DNA of 64,000 nucleotides from Methanofollis liminatans DSM 4140 (GTDB lineage: Archaea > Halobacteriota > Methanomicrobia > Methanomicrobiales > Methanofollaceae), in contig NZ_CM001555.1 in NCBI RefSeq assembly GCF_000275865.1, positions 372,001 to 436,000 of the forward strand. Direction: 5' to 3'. The first letter of the stretch is position 1, and each line of letters begins with the position of its first letter. The translations under genes were made by a program, and so were the position numbers. Below are positions 43,441-52,624 of the stretch, piece by piece. Below the pieces are notes generated by a model that made no database searches, was not told the DNA's origin, and saw only the letters and a program-made list of their open reading frames with translations.

Positions 43441-44371
43441 ACGGCATCTCGCCACCCTGCACCAGGGCGATCCGTTCAGGGACTGGCTCGTCTCGGTGCT
43501 CGACGGCCGCCTGCCCGACCCCTCGGCCCCGGCCGAGGTCTCCCTGATCAGGCCGGCCTCGCACACCGTCTGCCGCTACCGCTTTGCCGGCGGACCGGCG
43601 GTGGTCGCAAAGTTCTTCGCCGAACCGACCGGAGCGAACCACTGCTACGACCCGGAGAAGGCGATGAAGTCCGAGTTCCGTCTGCTCAGGCGGGCGGGAA
43701 AGGTGGTCCGGGTCGCCGAACCCCTTGCGATGAGGCGGGAGTTCAACTGCGTCCTGGTGACCGCCTTCGTGCCGGGCACGCCGCTCTCCGCCTGTCTGGG
43801 GGACGATCCTGCCCTCTACGGTCGCCTGACCGGCGTCGCCACCCTGCTCAGGCGGCTCCACGACCTGGAGTCGTCCCGGTACCGCAAGGAGCGGGAGTTC
43901 TCGAACGTCCATGACGTCCTCGACCAGAACCGCCTCTCCGGGGAGGAGCGGGAGTACTTCAACCGCCTGCTCGGGGAATGGTGGCATTCGGGCGCCCTTG
44001 ACCGCGACCGCGGCTGCATGATCCACCGGGACGCCACGCCGGCAAACTATCTCTTCACAAACGACGGCGTCGTGGCGATCGATTTTGAATCCGCATGGAC
44101 CGATGCCCACCCGGCCCACGACCCCGGGATCTTCTGCGCCGAGATGAAATTCGCCTTTCGTCGTCGCTGCGGCAACCCCGACGCCGCCGAGCCCTATATC
44201 GGCCACTTCCTCTGGAACTATGCCCGTTCCCCTGAGGAGTTTGCGTACATCACCGGGTGCGTCCCGTTTTACATGGGGCTCGGCTATCTCAGGATGGCGC
44301 GCCTGGCGCCCCCGCGGGAGGAACGAAACTGGCTTTTACAGGAGGCGATGCTCTGTCTGAGGCGCCGGTAG
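43430..44371 (+). CDS. APH-fold kinase in the glycan operon
   Basis: 313 aa. The catalytic loop MIHRDATPANYLF (HxDxxxxN) and metal-binding VAIDFES are those of aminoglycoside/choline-type phosphotransferases; the N lobe contains AVVAKFFAEP as the ATP Lys strand. The GTG at 43430 is preceded by a GGGGGGTG ribosome-binding site six bases upstream and lies within the debranching gene. A sugar or maltose kinase role is suggested by context only. Confidence 0.75.
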   Translation: MRHERHLATLHQGDPFRDWLVSVLDGRLPDPSAPAEVSLIRPASHTVCRYRFAGGPAVVAKFFAEPTGANHCYDPEKAMKSEFRLLRRAGKVVRVAEPLAMRREFNCVLVTAFVPGTPLSACLGDDPALYGRLTGVATLLRRLHDLESSRYRKEREFSNVHDVLDQNRLSGEEREYFNRLLGEWWHSGALDRDRGCMIHRDATPANYLFTNDGVVAIDFESAWTDAHPAHDPGIFCAEMKFAFRRRCGNPDAAEPYIGHFLWNYARSPEEFAYITGCVPFYMGLGYLRMARLAPPREERNWLLQEAMLCLRRR

Positions 44372-44382
44372 ACTTCTCACGG

Positions 44383-45024
44383 GTGCAGGGGATCTTCTTC
44401 GACTGCTACGACACCCTGCTCGATATCAGCATCGACGAGCGGAGTCCCGGGCCGTACCGGACGCTCAGCTCCTGGCTTGCCTATCAGGGGGTCAGTATCA
44501 CGCCCGAAGACCTGCAGGCGGCATACCGAAAACGGATCAGGGACGAGATGCAGGTGAGGGGCGGAGCGCACCCCGAGGTGCGGGTCGAGGAGGTCTTCGC
44601 CGGGATATGCCGGGACCATGCGGTCTGGCCCATTGATTTCACGGCGCTTGGCGTCCTGCTCGCCCGCTCCTTCAGGGCGGCGACCGTCAGGCGTATCTGC
44701 GCATTTCCCAGCAGTCGCCGCCTGATCGCCGCCCTCAGCGCATACCCCCTCGGGGTCGTCTCCAACGGCCAGCGGGTCTTCTCAGAGATCGAATTGCGGA
44801 TGTTCGGCTTCTACCCGTTCTTCCAGACGGTCGTCTTCTCCTCTGACGTGGGGTGCAAAAAACCCGACGAGGCGATCTTTCGTGTGGCGCTCGAACGGAT
44901 GCATCTCGAGCCCGAGCATGTTCTCTTCATCGGCGACTCGCAGAGCAACGATATCATCCCGTCGCGCCGTCTCGGGATGCAGGCCCTGCACATCAACGAG
45001 GCGTGGGCCCTCTTTTCGGTCTGA
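44383..45024 (+). CDS. HAD phosphatase, glycan-cluster copy 2
   Basis: 213 aa from GTG 44383. HAD motifs: FFDCYDTLL, VVSNGQR, CKKPDE and FIGDSQSND. It aligns with the protein at 37171-37833 along nearly its whole length (for example LSSWLAYQGV, SNGQRVFSE). The start is uncertain: the GTG has no ribosome-binding site, while GGAGG at 44341 is spaced for an in-frame CTG at 44353, which would add ten residues and match the paralogue's N-terminus better. Confidence 0.75.
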   Translation: MQGIFFDCYDTLLDISIDERSPGPYRTLSSWLAYQGVSITPEDLQAAYRKRIRDEMQVRGGAHPEVRVEEVFAGICRDHAVWPIDFTALGVLLARSFRAATVRRICAFPSSRRLIAALSAYPLGVVSNGQRVFSEIELRMFGFYPFFQTVVFSSDVGCKKPDEAIFRVALERMHLEPEHVLFIGDSQSNDIIPSRRLGMQALHINEAWALFSV

Positions 45025-45036
45025 AAAAAAGTTGTT

Positions 45037-45603
45037 TCAGGCCCGGGTCTTCTCTCCCCGCAGGGAGATCCCGGTGATGATGGAGATGATCCCGTAGGCG
45101 ATCGCAAACACGCCGAGGTACAGGGCGACGAACACCAGGCCGCCGAAGATCGGGAATGCCATGAAGATGCCGCCGATGACGACGGAGAGCGCCCCGGAGA
45201 TCCCGAGGAGCAGGCGGTTCCCGGTTCCCTCCACGGAAAAGATCGCAAGGGCGATGTCAGAGAGGCCGATGACGATCGAGAGGGCCGCAAGGAGGGTGAC
45301 CAGGGCGGCCGCCATGAGCCAGGGCCAGACGATCGCCGCAATGCCGAGGATGGCCGAGAGGACACCGAGGAGCATGGCGAGGGTCGTGCTCGTCCTGCCG
45401 ACCGGCTGCGTCGATCCGAAGACGACGAGCATGACGCCGTAGATGAGCGCCATCGCCCCGAAGAGGTACATCAGGATCTCGAGGGTGAGCCCGGTCCAGA
45501 GGAGGACGACGATACCGACGAGGAGGGCGGCGATGCCGCGCACGACAAAGGGCCCCCATTCGCGGCTGCTTCTCATCTCAATGATGATTTCTGTCTCTTC
45601 CAT
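45037..45603 (-). CDS. HdeD family membrane protein
   Basis: 188 aa with six predicted membrane helices in three pairs, the DUF308/HdeD pattern (GIAALLVGIVVLLWTGLTLE and two related copies). HdeD proteins are linked with acid resistance in enterobacteria, but archaeal copies have no known role. Converges with the HAD gene at 45024. Confidence 0.8.
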   Translation of the reverse strand: MEETEIIIEMRSSREWGPFVVRGIAALLVGIVVLLWTGLTLEILMYLFGAMALIYGVMLVVFGSTQPVGRTSTTLAMLLGVLSAILGIAAIVWPWLMAAALVTLLAALSIVIGLSDIALAIFSVEGTGNRLLLGISGALSVVIGGIFMAFPIFGGLVFVALYLGVFAIAYGIISIITGISLRGEKTRA

Positions 45604-45625
45604 GCACTCAAAGAACGAAAAGACG

Positions 45626-46342
45626 TTATTTATCTCTTCCGAAATGCGTGTTATTCACGTCCGCCTCGTTATTCCGGATCCTGTGCGCAACGACCGCCGC
45701 TAAAAAGACCGCAAAGATGCCGGTGAGAAAGATGCCGTCGAATACTCCGGCCCCCCCGATGGAGAGGACGGCTGCTTTTCCCCCGGCGATATGGGCGACC
45801 GTTCCCGGCGTGAGGAGATGGAAGATGTCCGCGCCGAGCAGGGTGCCCATCGTCCCGCCGATGTATGCGGTGCCCGCGGCGGCGATCCCGGCCCTGGTGA
45901 AGAGGATGCCGGCGAACGCCCCTGCGAGCGGGGCGATATAAAAGGGCATCAGGATGCCTGCTCCTGGCGTCGGCACCGAGAAGTAATACGAGATCGCCGC
46001 CACCAGCAGGACCGAGAGGAGGGCCGGCCCTTTTTCGACCCGGTCCCTGGCGAGGAGTTCGGCCGAGATCAGGAGTGGGATCAGGCACCCGCCGGCGTTC
46101 ACGGCGAGGGTGACGCCGTCGATCGTCATGAACGGGATGTCGATCAAACTCCCGGCAAGCGCTCCCAGGGTCATCAGGAGGGCCGCCCACGCCTTCAATC
46201 CCGCGAGTTCGAACGCCTCTTCGCTGACGACGATGTAGAGGTAGAGGAGGAGGACCGGGACCATCAGGAGCCCGAGCACCAGGATCATATCAGTTGAGAA
46301 GAAGGGTATGAAGGCGATCGCCGGGAACGACGCAGGGGTCAT
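45626..46342 (-). CDS. DUF1614 membrane protein
   Basis: 238 aa from the ATG at 46342, with about seven helices. The conserved stretch NAGGCLIPLLISAELL and GTAYIGGTMGTLLGADIFHL mark DUF1614, a family of archaeal membrane proteins without assigned function. A longer start at 46375 is possible, but GGAGGT abuts that ATG with no spacer. A paralogue is at 63395-64000. Confidence 0.7.
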   Translation of the reverse strand: MTPASFPAIAFIPFFSTDMILVLGLLMVPVLLLYLYIVVSEEAFELAGLKAWAALLMTLGALAGSLIDIPFMTIDGVTLAVNAGGCLIPLLISAELLARDRVEKGPALLSVLLVAAISYYFSVPTPGAGILMPFYIAPLAGAFAGILFTRAGIAAAGTAYIGGTMGTLLGADIFHLLTPGTVAHIAGGKAAVLSIGGAGVFDGIFLTGIFAVFLAAVVAHRIRNNEADVNNTHFGRDK

Positions 46343-46425
46343 CACGCTATTGTATCGCGGCCACGGGATAAACATACCTCCGGGTGCCGACACCGTTTTC
46401 ACCTCTCCCTGCCGACCTCCCTCCC

Positions 46426-46839
46426 ATGCGTGGAGCGTGGGCATGTGCCGCCCTCGCCGCTCTCGTCGTTGCGGCGCTGAGCGGTGGGTGCACCGGCGGC
46501 GAAGAGCCGACGACAGTACGGGACCTCTCTGTCGAGGAGGCGCACGCCCTGATCGAGGAGCGGGGAGACGACCCTTCGTTTGTGATCCTGGACGTGCGCA
46601 CGCGTGATGAGTATGTGGCCGGGCATATCGAGGGCGCCATCAATCTCGACTATTATGACCGGTCGTTTGCCGCCGCGGTCGGGGCACTCGACCCCGGCGA
46701 CACCTATCTGGTTTATTGCCGGAGCGGGGTCAGGAGTGCGGCCGCCATTGACATCATGGTGAAAAAGGGTTTTTCAGATCTCTACAACCTTGAGGGCGGG
46801 ACCGTTGCATGGACGGCGGCGGGCTACCCCCTGGCCTGA
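46426..46839 (+). CDS. Rhodanese-domain lipoprotein
   Basis: 137 aa from MRGAWACAALAAL, the start that leaves a correct lipoprotein signal (lipobox LSGGC). A single rhodanese domain has the active-site loop VYCRSGVRS with catalytic Cys and the CDC25-like VILDVRTRDEYVAGHIEGA. It would act outside the membrane in sulfur transfer or as a binding domain. No thiosulfate-pathway genes are near. Confidence 0.8.
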   Translation: MRGAWACAALAALVVAALSGGCTGGEEPTTVRDLSVEEAHALIEERGDDPSFVILDVRTRDEYVAGHIEGAINLDYYDRSFAAAVGALDPGDTYLVYCRSGVRSAAAIDIMVKKGFSDLYNLEGGTVAWTAAGYPLA

Positions 46840-46849
46840 TCCCCTTCTC

Positions 46850-47254
46850 TCAGATTTCCCCCGGGGTGAGGGTGGTCGTCGAGGTGTGCACGGTCCTCCC
46901 CCAGCGGTCATAGATGGCGATGCTGACCGTCACCGGGACGCCGGGCTCGGCGGCCGCCGCCGGGAGTTCGATCGGCCGTTCTGCCGAGATGTTCGTGTAG
47001 TGCCTGCCGGCGACGGCATCCGCTGTCGTACCGCCCCTTCTCATCTCGAAGGTGACCGTGTAATCAGACGGTTCGGTGCTGTTCGGATAGTACCTGACGA
47101 GGAGTTCATCAGGATCGCCGCCGGTGTGGACCACCTCGCCCCTGAAGGTGACTGCAGGCGGGAGATTGCCGTCGGGCGTGGCGGTGCAGCAGGCGGCGAT
47201 GCCGGCGGCGCCGACGAGAGAGAGGCAGAGGAGTGCCAGGACCTGTGCGTTCAT
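46850..47254 (-). CDS. Small secreted protein, probable lipoprotein
   Basis: 134 aa. Signal sequence MNAQVLALLCLSLVGAAGIAA followed by Cys-Cys that can act as lipidation site. The mature part is beta-rich (TVSIAIYDRWGRTVHTSTTT) and resembles archaeal FxLD-like or Ig-like envelope modules. Converges with the rhodanese gene, ten bases away. Function unknown. Confidence 0.6.
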   Translation of the reverse strand: MNAQVLALLCLSLVGAAGIAACCTATPDGNLPPAVTFRGEVVHTGGDPDELLVRYYPNSTEPSDYTVTFEMRRGGTTADAVAGRHYTNISAERPIELPAAAAEPGVPVTVSIAIYDRWGRTVHTSTTTLTPGEI

Positions 47255-47300
47255 CCTGTTCTGTCAGGGTGCGGAGGTTGCATAAAGGTATCTCCTTTCC

Positions 47301-48287
47301 TCACTTCTCGGCCCAGTAGTCCCTTTCCTTGTGGGAGATGTCCCGCGCCACCTCCATCAGGTCGGACGGGAACGGGTTGAAGAATGTCTGGTTCGCAAGG
47401 TAATCGTTCCCGAACCTGACGATCCACGAGCGGAAGACGGCGAGGTTCGGGCAGACGGTCGAGCGGTCCTCGCGGTAGCGGTGGAGGCTTTCGAGGAAGA
47501 ACGCCTTTTCTTCGTGCGAGAGGCTGTCCTTGAAATAGCCGAGGGCGTGCATCAGGACGTTGATCGTGGCGGTGTAGGTCGGCGCCCGTGAAAGCGCCCT
47601 GGAGAAGTGCGCTCCGTAGGCGTCCGCGACCTCGTTGAAGCCGCGTTTTTCATGGTTTGCAACGATCCTGCTGAGCTCCTGCAGTTCTTTCTGGCTGTAG
47701 GCCATCAGGAGAAACTTGTTTCTCTGATGAAACGCTGTGAGTTCGCGCATCTCTCCAGATCCTCTGGCCTTTCGGAACGAGGCACCGGCGAAGATGCGGG
47801 TGAGGAAGTGCTCCTTGATCCGCCTGTTCCTCAGGCGCCCCTCGTCCTCGACCGGGAGATAGGGGAAGCGTTCCATCAGCCTGGCCGCAAAGATCCCGGC
47901 CTCCTTTCTGGCGGTATCCGGCGACTCCAACCCCCGGTAGACCTTCACGTCTTTTATCCCGCAGGACGGCGAGCGCGATTTTAAGATGAAGCCGTCGAGA
48001 TCCCCGGCGGCGTCGAGGGTGCTGTCCGCGAAGGCGATCATGCGATCGGTGACGTCGAGGTTGGTCTCGTGCTGGATCAGCCGCGTCGAACCGTTGATGT
48101 CCACGAGCCTGACCGGTTCGCGCGGCACGCCCAGGCCGATCTCCATCTCGGCGCAGACCGGGATGAAATCTGCATACTCCTTCAGGGCGTTGACCGTGTT
48201 GCTCGTGATCCGGTCACCGTTCCAGCGGCAGTGATCGAATTCGATGCACCTGCTCGAGAGGATCCGCAGCCGTTCAAAGGTGTTCAT
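47301..48287 (-). CDS. DUF523-DUF1722 (YbgA) fusion protein
   Basis: 328 aa from MNTFERLRILSSRC. The N-terminal half is DUF523, with cysteine motifs SSRCIEFDHCRW and SPSCGIKDVKVY; the C-terminal half is DUF1722/YbgA (HQRNKFLLMAYSQKELQ). Bacterial homologues occur next to photolyase genes or near tRNA thiolation functions, but the reaction is not established. It is divergent from the prenyltransferase at 48382. Confidence 0.8.
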   Translation of the reverse strand: MNTFERLRILSSRCIEFDHCRWNGDRITSNTVNALKEYADFIPVCAEMEIGLGVPREPVRLVDINGSTRLIQHETNLDVTDRMIAFADSTLDAAGDLDGFILKSRSPSCGIKDVKVYRGLESPDTARKEAGIFAARLMERFPYLPVEDEGRLRNRRIKEHFLTRIFAGASFRKARGSGEMRELTAFHQRNKFLLMAYSQKELQELSRIVANHEKRGFNEVADAYGAHFSRALSRAPTYTATINVLMHALGYFKDSLSHEEKAFFLESLHRYREDRSTVCPNLAVFRSWIVRFGNDYLANQTFFNPFPSDLMEVARDISHKERDYWAEK

Positions 48288-48381
48288 GGTGCTCAGGAGC
48301 AGGGATGTGTTGACCGGCAATAGATGTTTCCCCGCGGGTCTGACCGCCAGATTTATCAGGGCTGCCTCTCTCTTCCTGAGC

Positions 48382-49293
48382 ATGAGGGGGATCGGCCTTT
48401 CCCAGCAGACCGGGACACTCTGTGCCCTGCTCAGGCTGTGCCGCCTCCCGTTTATCCTCGGGGGGCTGCTGCTCTTTCTCCTGGGCGCATATACCGCAGG
48501 CGATCCCTTCGCAGTGCCGGACCGTCTTCTCCTCTGCTACCTCGTCCTTGCCGCCGGGCAGGTCTCGGTCAGCCTGAGCAACGACTACTTCGACCGGCAG
48601 GCCGACCGCCCGGGGATGCGCACGCGCATATCGGGCGGGAGCGGCGTCCTCATCTCGCGGCCCGATCTCGCCGGGGCGGCCCGTTCGCTCGCCCTCGTAC
48701 TCATCGGGATCTCCCTCGCTCTTGCCCTTCTCTGTGCGATCTTCTACCCGCTGCCCCCCTATTTCCTCCCCTTCGTCCTCGCCGGGAACCTCGTCGGCTG
48801 GTACTATACTGCCCCGCCCCTCTCCCTCGCATACCGCGGTCTCGGCGAGGCGGCGACCATGCTCACCTTCGGTTTTTTCATGCCGGGTACCGGTTATCTT
48901 GCGGCCGGCGGGCTGTTTGACCTCTCTTTCGCCCTCTTCATCCTCCCGCTTCTCTTCGCCGGGCTTTTTTTCATCCTGAGCGTGGAGATGCCTGACCGCG
49001 AGGGCGATCATGCTGCCGGAAAAGAGAATTTTGTCGTGAGATCTGGCAGAAGAAATGCGTTTATAGCGATGTTTCTCGCCGCCGCCGCCATATCCCTTCT
49101 CCTCCCGGCGGCCTGGAGCGCTCCCCCGCAGGTGCTGGCGGCCTCGTTACTGCCGGTGTTCGCCGGGGCCATCCCTCTGCTTCACCCCCCCGTCGACCGG
49201 CGAGAGATCATCTGTGCCGCAGAACTGAACCTCGCCGCTCTCATCGCCTTTATCCTGGTCGCATGCCTCGCTGCTGCAGGCGTATTTGCCTGA
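48382..49293 (+). CDS. UbiA-family prenyltransferase
   Basis: 303 aa with about nine membrane helices. The first Asp-rich motif is NDYFDRQAD and the second is EMPDREGD, where UbiA/MenA enzymes bind Mg-diphosphate of the prenyl donor. Methanogens of this order lack menaquinone, so the aromatic or polar acceptor is unclear; archaeal lipid or methanophenazine-like products are possible but not shown. Confidence 0.85.
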   Translation: MRGIGLSQQTGTLCALLRLCRLPFILGGLLLFLLGAYTAGDPFAVPDRLLLCYLVLAAGQVSVSLSNDYFDRQADRPGMRTRISGGSGVLISRPDLAGAARSLALVLIGISLALALLCAIFYPLPPYFLPFVLAGNLVGWYYTAPPLSLAYRGLGEAATMLTFGFFMPGTGYLAAGGLFDLSFALFILPLLFAGLFFILSVEMPDREGDHAAGKENFVVRSGRRNAFIAMFLAAAAISLLLPAAWSAPPQVLAASLLPVFAGAIPLLHPPVDRREIICAAELNLAALIAFILVACLAAAGVFA

Positions 49294-49297
49294 GCAC

Positions 49298-49876
49298 CTA
49301 TTTCCCTTTGCGGAAGTATTTGAGGAGACGGATATCGCGCCGCTGGTACATCGCCTGCGGGAATGTCCCTTCGGCCGCATGGCGGACGTCTTCCACCGAG
49401 TAAAACGCCTTCGGGGAGATCTCGTGCACCTTCCTGACCACGTCAGGGACATTTTTCCGCCGCACGACGGTGAAGATCACCTTGCCGGGGCCGGCCATGC
49501 CCTGGGCGTCCATGACGGTCACGCCATAGCCTGAACTCCTGAGCGTCCCTATGAGCGATGTGGCGTCCCGCTGGGTGATGATCCGCACGACGGCCAGGCC
49601 CATGGCGATCTTCTCCTCGACCAGGATCCCGATGTAGTTGCCGGCCGCAAAACCGGAGGCGTAGGCGACATAATTGACATAGTTTGTGACGTTCGAGAAG
49701 ATCTGGCCGATTGCAAGGAGCCAGATCAGGATCTCGAAGAAGCCGAGCGCCGGGGCGGCATATTTCATCCCCCTGTTCACCAGGATGATCCGCATCGTCC
49801 CGAGGGTCACATCGGCGATCCTCGCGAAGAAGATGAAGAGGGGGAGGAGCACGCTTGAAAAGACCCAGGCATCCAT
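49298..49876 (-). CDS. DUF2179 (UPF0316) membrane protein
   Basis: 192 aa. Three N-terminal membrane helices (for example [20 protein letters not shown]) are followed by a cytoplasmic DUF2179 domain with [12 protein letters not shown] and [10 protein letters not shown]. The ATG at 49876 follows GAGG and starts at the first helix; the longer frame upstream belongs to the overlap with the peptidase gene. Function unknown; the domain is thought to bind small ligands. Confidence 0.8.
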   Translation of the reverse strand: MDAWVFSSVLLPLFIFFARIADVTLGTMRIILVNRGMKYAAPALGFFEILIWLLAIGQIFSNVTNYVNYVAYASGFAAGNYIGILVEEKIAMGLAVVRIITQRDATSLIGTLRSSGYGVTVMDAQGMAGPGKVIFTVVRRKNVPDVVRKVHEISPKAFYSVEDVRHAAEGTFPQAMYQRRDIRLLKYFRKGK

Positions 49877-49886
49877 CGCTCTTTCC

Positions 49887-51089
49887 TCACTCGGGCGGGG
49901 CGCATGCGATGGCGGCGACGGCGAGAACGATCGCCCCGGTCTCGACGGCGGCCTCGGGCCGGGGGGCAAACCGGGAGGAGTGGAGGTATGCCCCGCCGTC
50001 GCCCGCCTCTTTAGTTCCGATCCTGAAGTAGGCGAGCGGTATGCCCTCCTCTCCGAAGACCGCAAAGTCCTCGCTCCCTGAGAGGGGCGGGATCTCGACC
50101 GTGCTCTCCGCTCCCAGGCATGCCCTGATCGCCGCGGCGCACCCTTCGGTCAGGGCGGTGTCGGTGTAGAGGGGCGGTGCCGATTCGCCGATCACGCTGA
50201 TCGTGGGCATCAGGGCCGGAGGGATCCCGGCGGCGACGGCGGTCCCCTCGGCGATCCGCCGTATGGCGGCGAGGCCCTGTTCCTGGACGGTCCGGGTGTG
50301 GTAGCGCATGCTCATCTTCAGCACGACCTCGTCCGGGATGGCGTTGTGTTTTCTCCCGCCGTGGATCGCCCCGGTCGAGAGGATGAAAAACTCGTTCGGA
50401 TCGATCTCGCGGCTCCTGATCGCCTGCAGGGCGAGCACGGTCTGGGCGGCCAGGAGGATCGGGTCGCGGGCCCGGTCCGGGTGGGCGGCATGCCCGCCGA
50501 TACCCCTGACGACGAGGTCGATCGACTCTCCGCCTGCCGAGAGGATGCCGCCCCTGCTCCCGACCGTCCCGACCGGGAGGTCAGGGCCGACGTGGACGGC
50601 GACGGCGCAGTCGGGTCGCGGGAACCGGGAGAAGAGGCCGTCGGCGATCATCAGGCGCGCCCCGGCCGCGATCTCCTCTGCCGGCTGGCCGACGAAGAGC
50701 ACCGTCCCGCGCCAGCGCTCTTTTGTGGCGGCGAGGAGGCGGGCGGCCCCGACGAGGGCGGTCATGTGGACGTCGTGGCCGCAGGCGTGCATGACGCCCG
50801 GGCGCTGGCTTGCGTACGGGAGGCCGGTCTCCTCGGCGACCGGGAGGGCGTCCATGTCGGCCCTGAGCATCACCACCGGGCCGGCGCCGTTTTCGAGCAC
50901 GCCGACGATGCCGTGGCCGCCGATCCCGCCGGTCACCCTGCACCCTGCGGCAGAAAGGGCGGCAGCGAGCCTCCCGGCCGTTTCAGCCTCTTCGCCCGAG
51001 ATCTCGGGGTGGGCGTGGAGGTCTCTGTACAGGGCGAGCAGCGAGGGGAGGTCTGCCCTGATCAGTTCGCGGATCCTTTCGGGTAGCAC
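49887..51089 (-). CDS. M20 family amidohydrolase
   Basis: 400 aa, the M20D (hippurate/IAA-amino acid hydrolase) type. Metal ligands appear in [30 protein letters not shown] and the C-terminal [10 protein letters not shown] lid domain lies between. It removes N-acyl groups from amino acids or related amides. Ten bases separate it from the downstream DUF2179 gene on the same strand, so they may be co-transcribed. Confidence 0.9.
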   Translation of the reverse strand: MLPERIRELIRADLPSLLALYRDLHAHPEISGEEAETAGRLAAALSAAGCRVTGGIGGHGIVGVLENGAGPVVMLRADMDALPVAEETGLPYASQRPGVMHACGHDVHMTALVGAARLLAATKERWRGTVLFVGQPAEEIAAGARLMIADGLFSRFPRPDCAVAVHVGPDLPVGTVGSRGGILSAGGESIDLVVRGIGGHAAHPDRARDPILLAAQTVLALQAIRSREIDPNEFFILSTGAIHGGRKHNAIPDEVVLKMSMRYHTRTVQEQGLAAIRRIAEGTAVAAGIPPALMPTISVIGESAPPLYTDTALTEGCAAAIRACLGAESTVEIPPLSGSEDFAVFGEEGIPLAYFRIGTKEAGDGGAYLHSSRFAPRPEAAVETGAIVLAVAAIACAPPE

Positions 51090-51116
51090 AGTACTCCGGT
51101 GGACGGGGAATGGTTT

Positions 51117-52037
51117 ATGAGTATCTGTGGCGACACCGATCCGATGGCAGACAACGGCGTGATGATCGGCGGCGTCCCCCTGGAGAACGTTCTCATCTTC
51201 ATCCTCCTCTTTTTTGTATTCATCTTTGCCGGAAACCTCTGCTATGCCCTGGTCAGGCGAGCCCTGGACCCCGTACTCCCGCGCGGAAGCGCCAGGTTTT
51301 CCGCTGCCCTGGTCCAGTATGCCGTCATTTTCGCCGGGATCTATTTCAGCGCCCTCGTCATCCTCGATTTTGATCTGACGGCCTTCTCGGCAAGCCTGGG
51401 GATCCTCAGCATCGTCGTCGCCTTTTCCTCGGCCCAGATCATTCAGAACGTCCTGGCCGGGCTGCTCATTGCCGTGAACCGTCCGATCGGGCTCGAAGAG
51501 TGGATCGCCGTCGGCGGGGCGCCTGAGACCGGCATCGTCAGGGTCAAGGACATCGCCCTGACAACGACGACCCTGCGCGGCCAGAACGGGAGGCTGGTGA
51601 CGATGCCGAATTCCGCCCTGCTCAACACGAAGATCGTCAACTACACACGCTCAGGGTTCATCAGGGTGCGCCTTGCCCTCGTTGTGCCGCGCACCATTCC
51701 GGTGGAGCGTGCGAGGGGTCTGGTGCTCGCCGCCGCAGACCGCGAGCCCGAGATCCTCCCGAATGTCTGGGGAGAGGAGAAAAGCCTCTTCGATTCCCTG
51801 CTCCAGCTCCCCTCGATGCGCCGGCTGTATGCGGAAACGGTCGATCTCTCGCTTCTCAGCCCGAAGGTGCTGGTCTCGGGCGCCGGCCCCGACACCCTGA
51901 CCCTGAGCATCGGGTTCTGGATCCAGCGGATCGATCACCGGGACGAGATCGTCTCCTCGTTTCTCCTTGCGATCCTCTCCGCCCTCGAGGAGGATGGGAT
52001 CACCGGGGTGCAGATCCGTGAAGATACATCGGCATAG
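51117..52037 (+). CDS. MscS-type mechanosensitive channel
   Basis: 306 aa. Three N-terminal helices lead to the pore helix LGILSIVVAFSSAQIIQNVLAG and the beta domain with PIGLEEWIAVGG and GRLVTMPNSALLNTKIVN, which is the MscS signature. The cell would use it to release solutes on hypo-osmotic shock. The ATG at 51117 is chosen; a GTG 18 bases upstream is also possible. Confidence 0.9.
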   Translation: MSICGDTDPMADNGVMIGGVPLENVLIFILLFFVFIFAGNLCYALVRRALDPVLPRGSARFSAALVQYAVIFAGIYFSALVILDFDLTAFSASLGILSIVVAFSSAQIIQNVLAGLLIAVNRPIGLEEWIAVGGAPETGIVRVKDIALTTTTLRGQNGRLVTMPNSALLNTKIVNYTRSGFIRVRLALVVPRTIPVERARGLVLAAADREPEILPNVWGEEKSLFDSLLQLPSMRRLYAETVDLSLLSPKVLVSGAGPDTLTLSIGFWIQRIDHRDEIVSSFLLAILSALEEDGITGVQIREDTSA

Positions 52038-52064
52038 GTATGCCCGGGATCCCGTTTTCGTCGG

Positions 52065-52535
52065 TCACTGCCCGGTCACGCACGCCTGTATGCGGCAGAA
52101 GGCCTCCTTCACCTGCGCCTCGTCACCGCTCCTGAGGGCGGACCTGAGGTCGGCGACGTCATAACCGCGGTCTTCAAGACCGGCGATCTGCCGCAGGACG
52201 CTGGCCGCGTTCCGGCGCATCCCCTCGCCGTGATCGGCCTCCCTGTTCTCCTCCACATACCGGACGATATGCTGCTCTCTGATCTCATCAGGTGCCGGCG
52301 TTTCGTCTCCCGGGGTCGTGATGCCGTCCACGACGATATCAGCCGGATGTGGGGTCGTATTCGTTGCTGCGAGACTGTCCTCATACGGCCGTGCGTCGTC
52401 GGCGGCGGCCGGGGACACCGTCAGCAGCAGGATACAGAACAGGGCGAGGGCAGCCTGAACGCTCCCCCGAAACCTCGTCCCCCACGCGGGCCGGGATGAG
52501 GCGTCTCTCTGTTTTTTTCTCCGCAGTTCTGACAT
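52065..52535 (-). CDS. Secreted protein of unknown function
   Basis: 156 aa. A basic N-terminus (MSELRRKKQRD) and hydrophobic core AALALFCILLLTVSPAAAD form a Sec signal peptide. The mature part is acidic and helical with a C-terminal pair of cysteines (AFCRIQACVTGQ) that may form a disulfide. A perfect 14-bp palindrome lies 37 bases upstream of the ATG. Confidence 0.6.
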   Translation of the reverse strand: MSELRRKKQRDASSRPAWGTRFRGSVQAALALFCILLLTVSPAAADDARPYEDSLAATNTTPHPADIVVDGITTPGDETPAPDEIREQHIVRYVEENREADHGEGMRRNAASVLRQIAGLEDRGYDVADLRSALRSGDEAQVKEAFCRIQACVTGQ

Positions 52536-52571
52536 GCTATAGCGTTTTTCCCGGTCATATGAACTTTTATC

Positions 52572-52585
52572 GAACCGATCGGTTC
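52572..52585. promoter_or_regulatory. Palindromic operator-like site
   Basis: GAACCGATCGGTTC is a perfect 14-bp palindrome in the promoter region of the secreted-protein gene (start 52535). Its symmetry and length fit a dimeric HTH repressor such as a TetR or MarR-type protein. Confidence 0.5.
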
Positions 52586-52624
52586 ATTCCGGGAACCGGG
52601 CGCGGGGATCGTGCCTCCCCCGCC

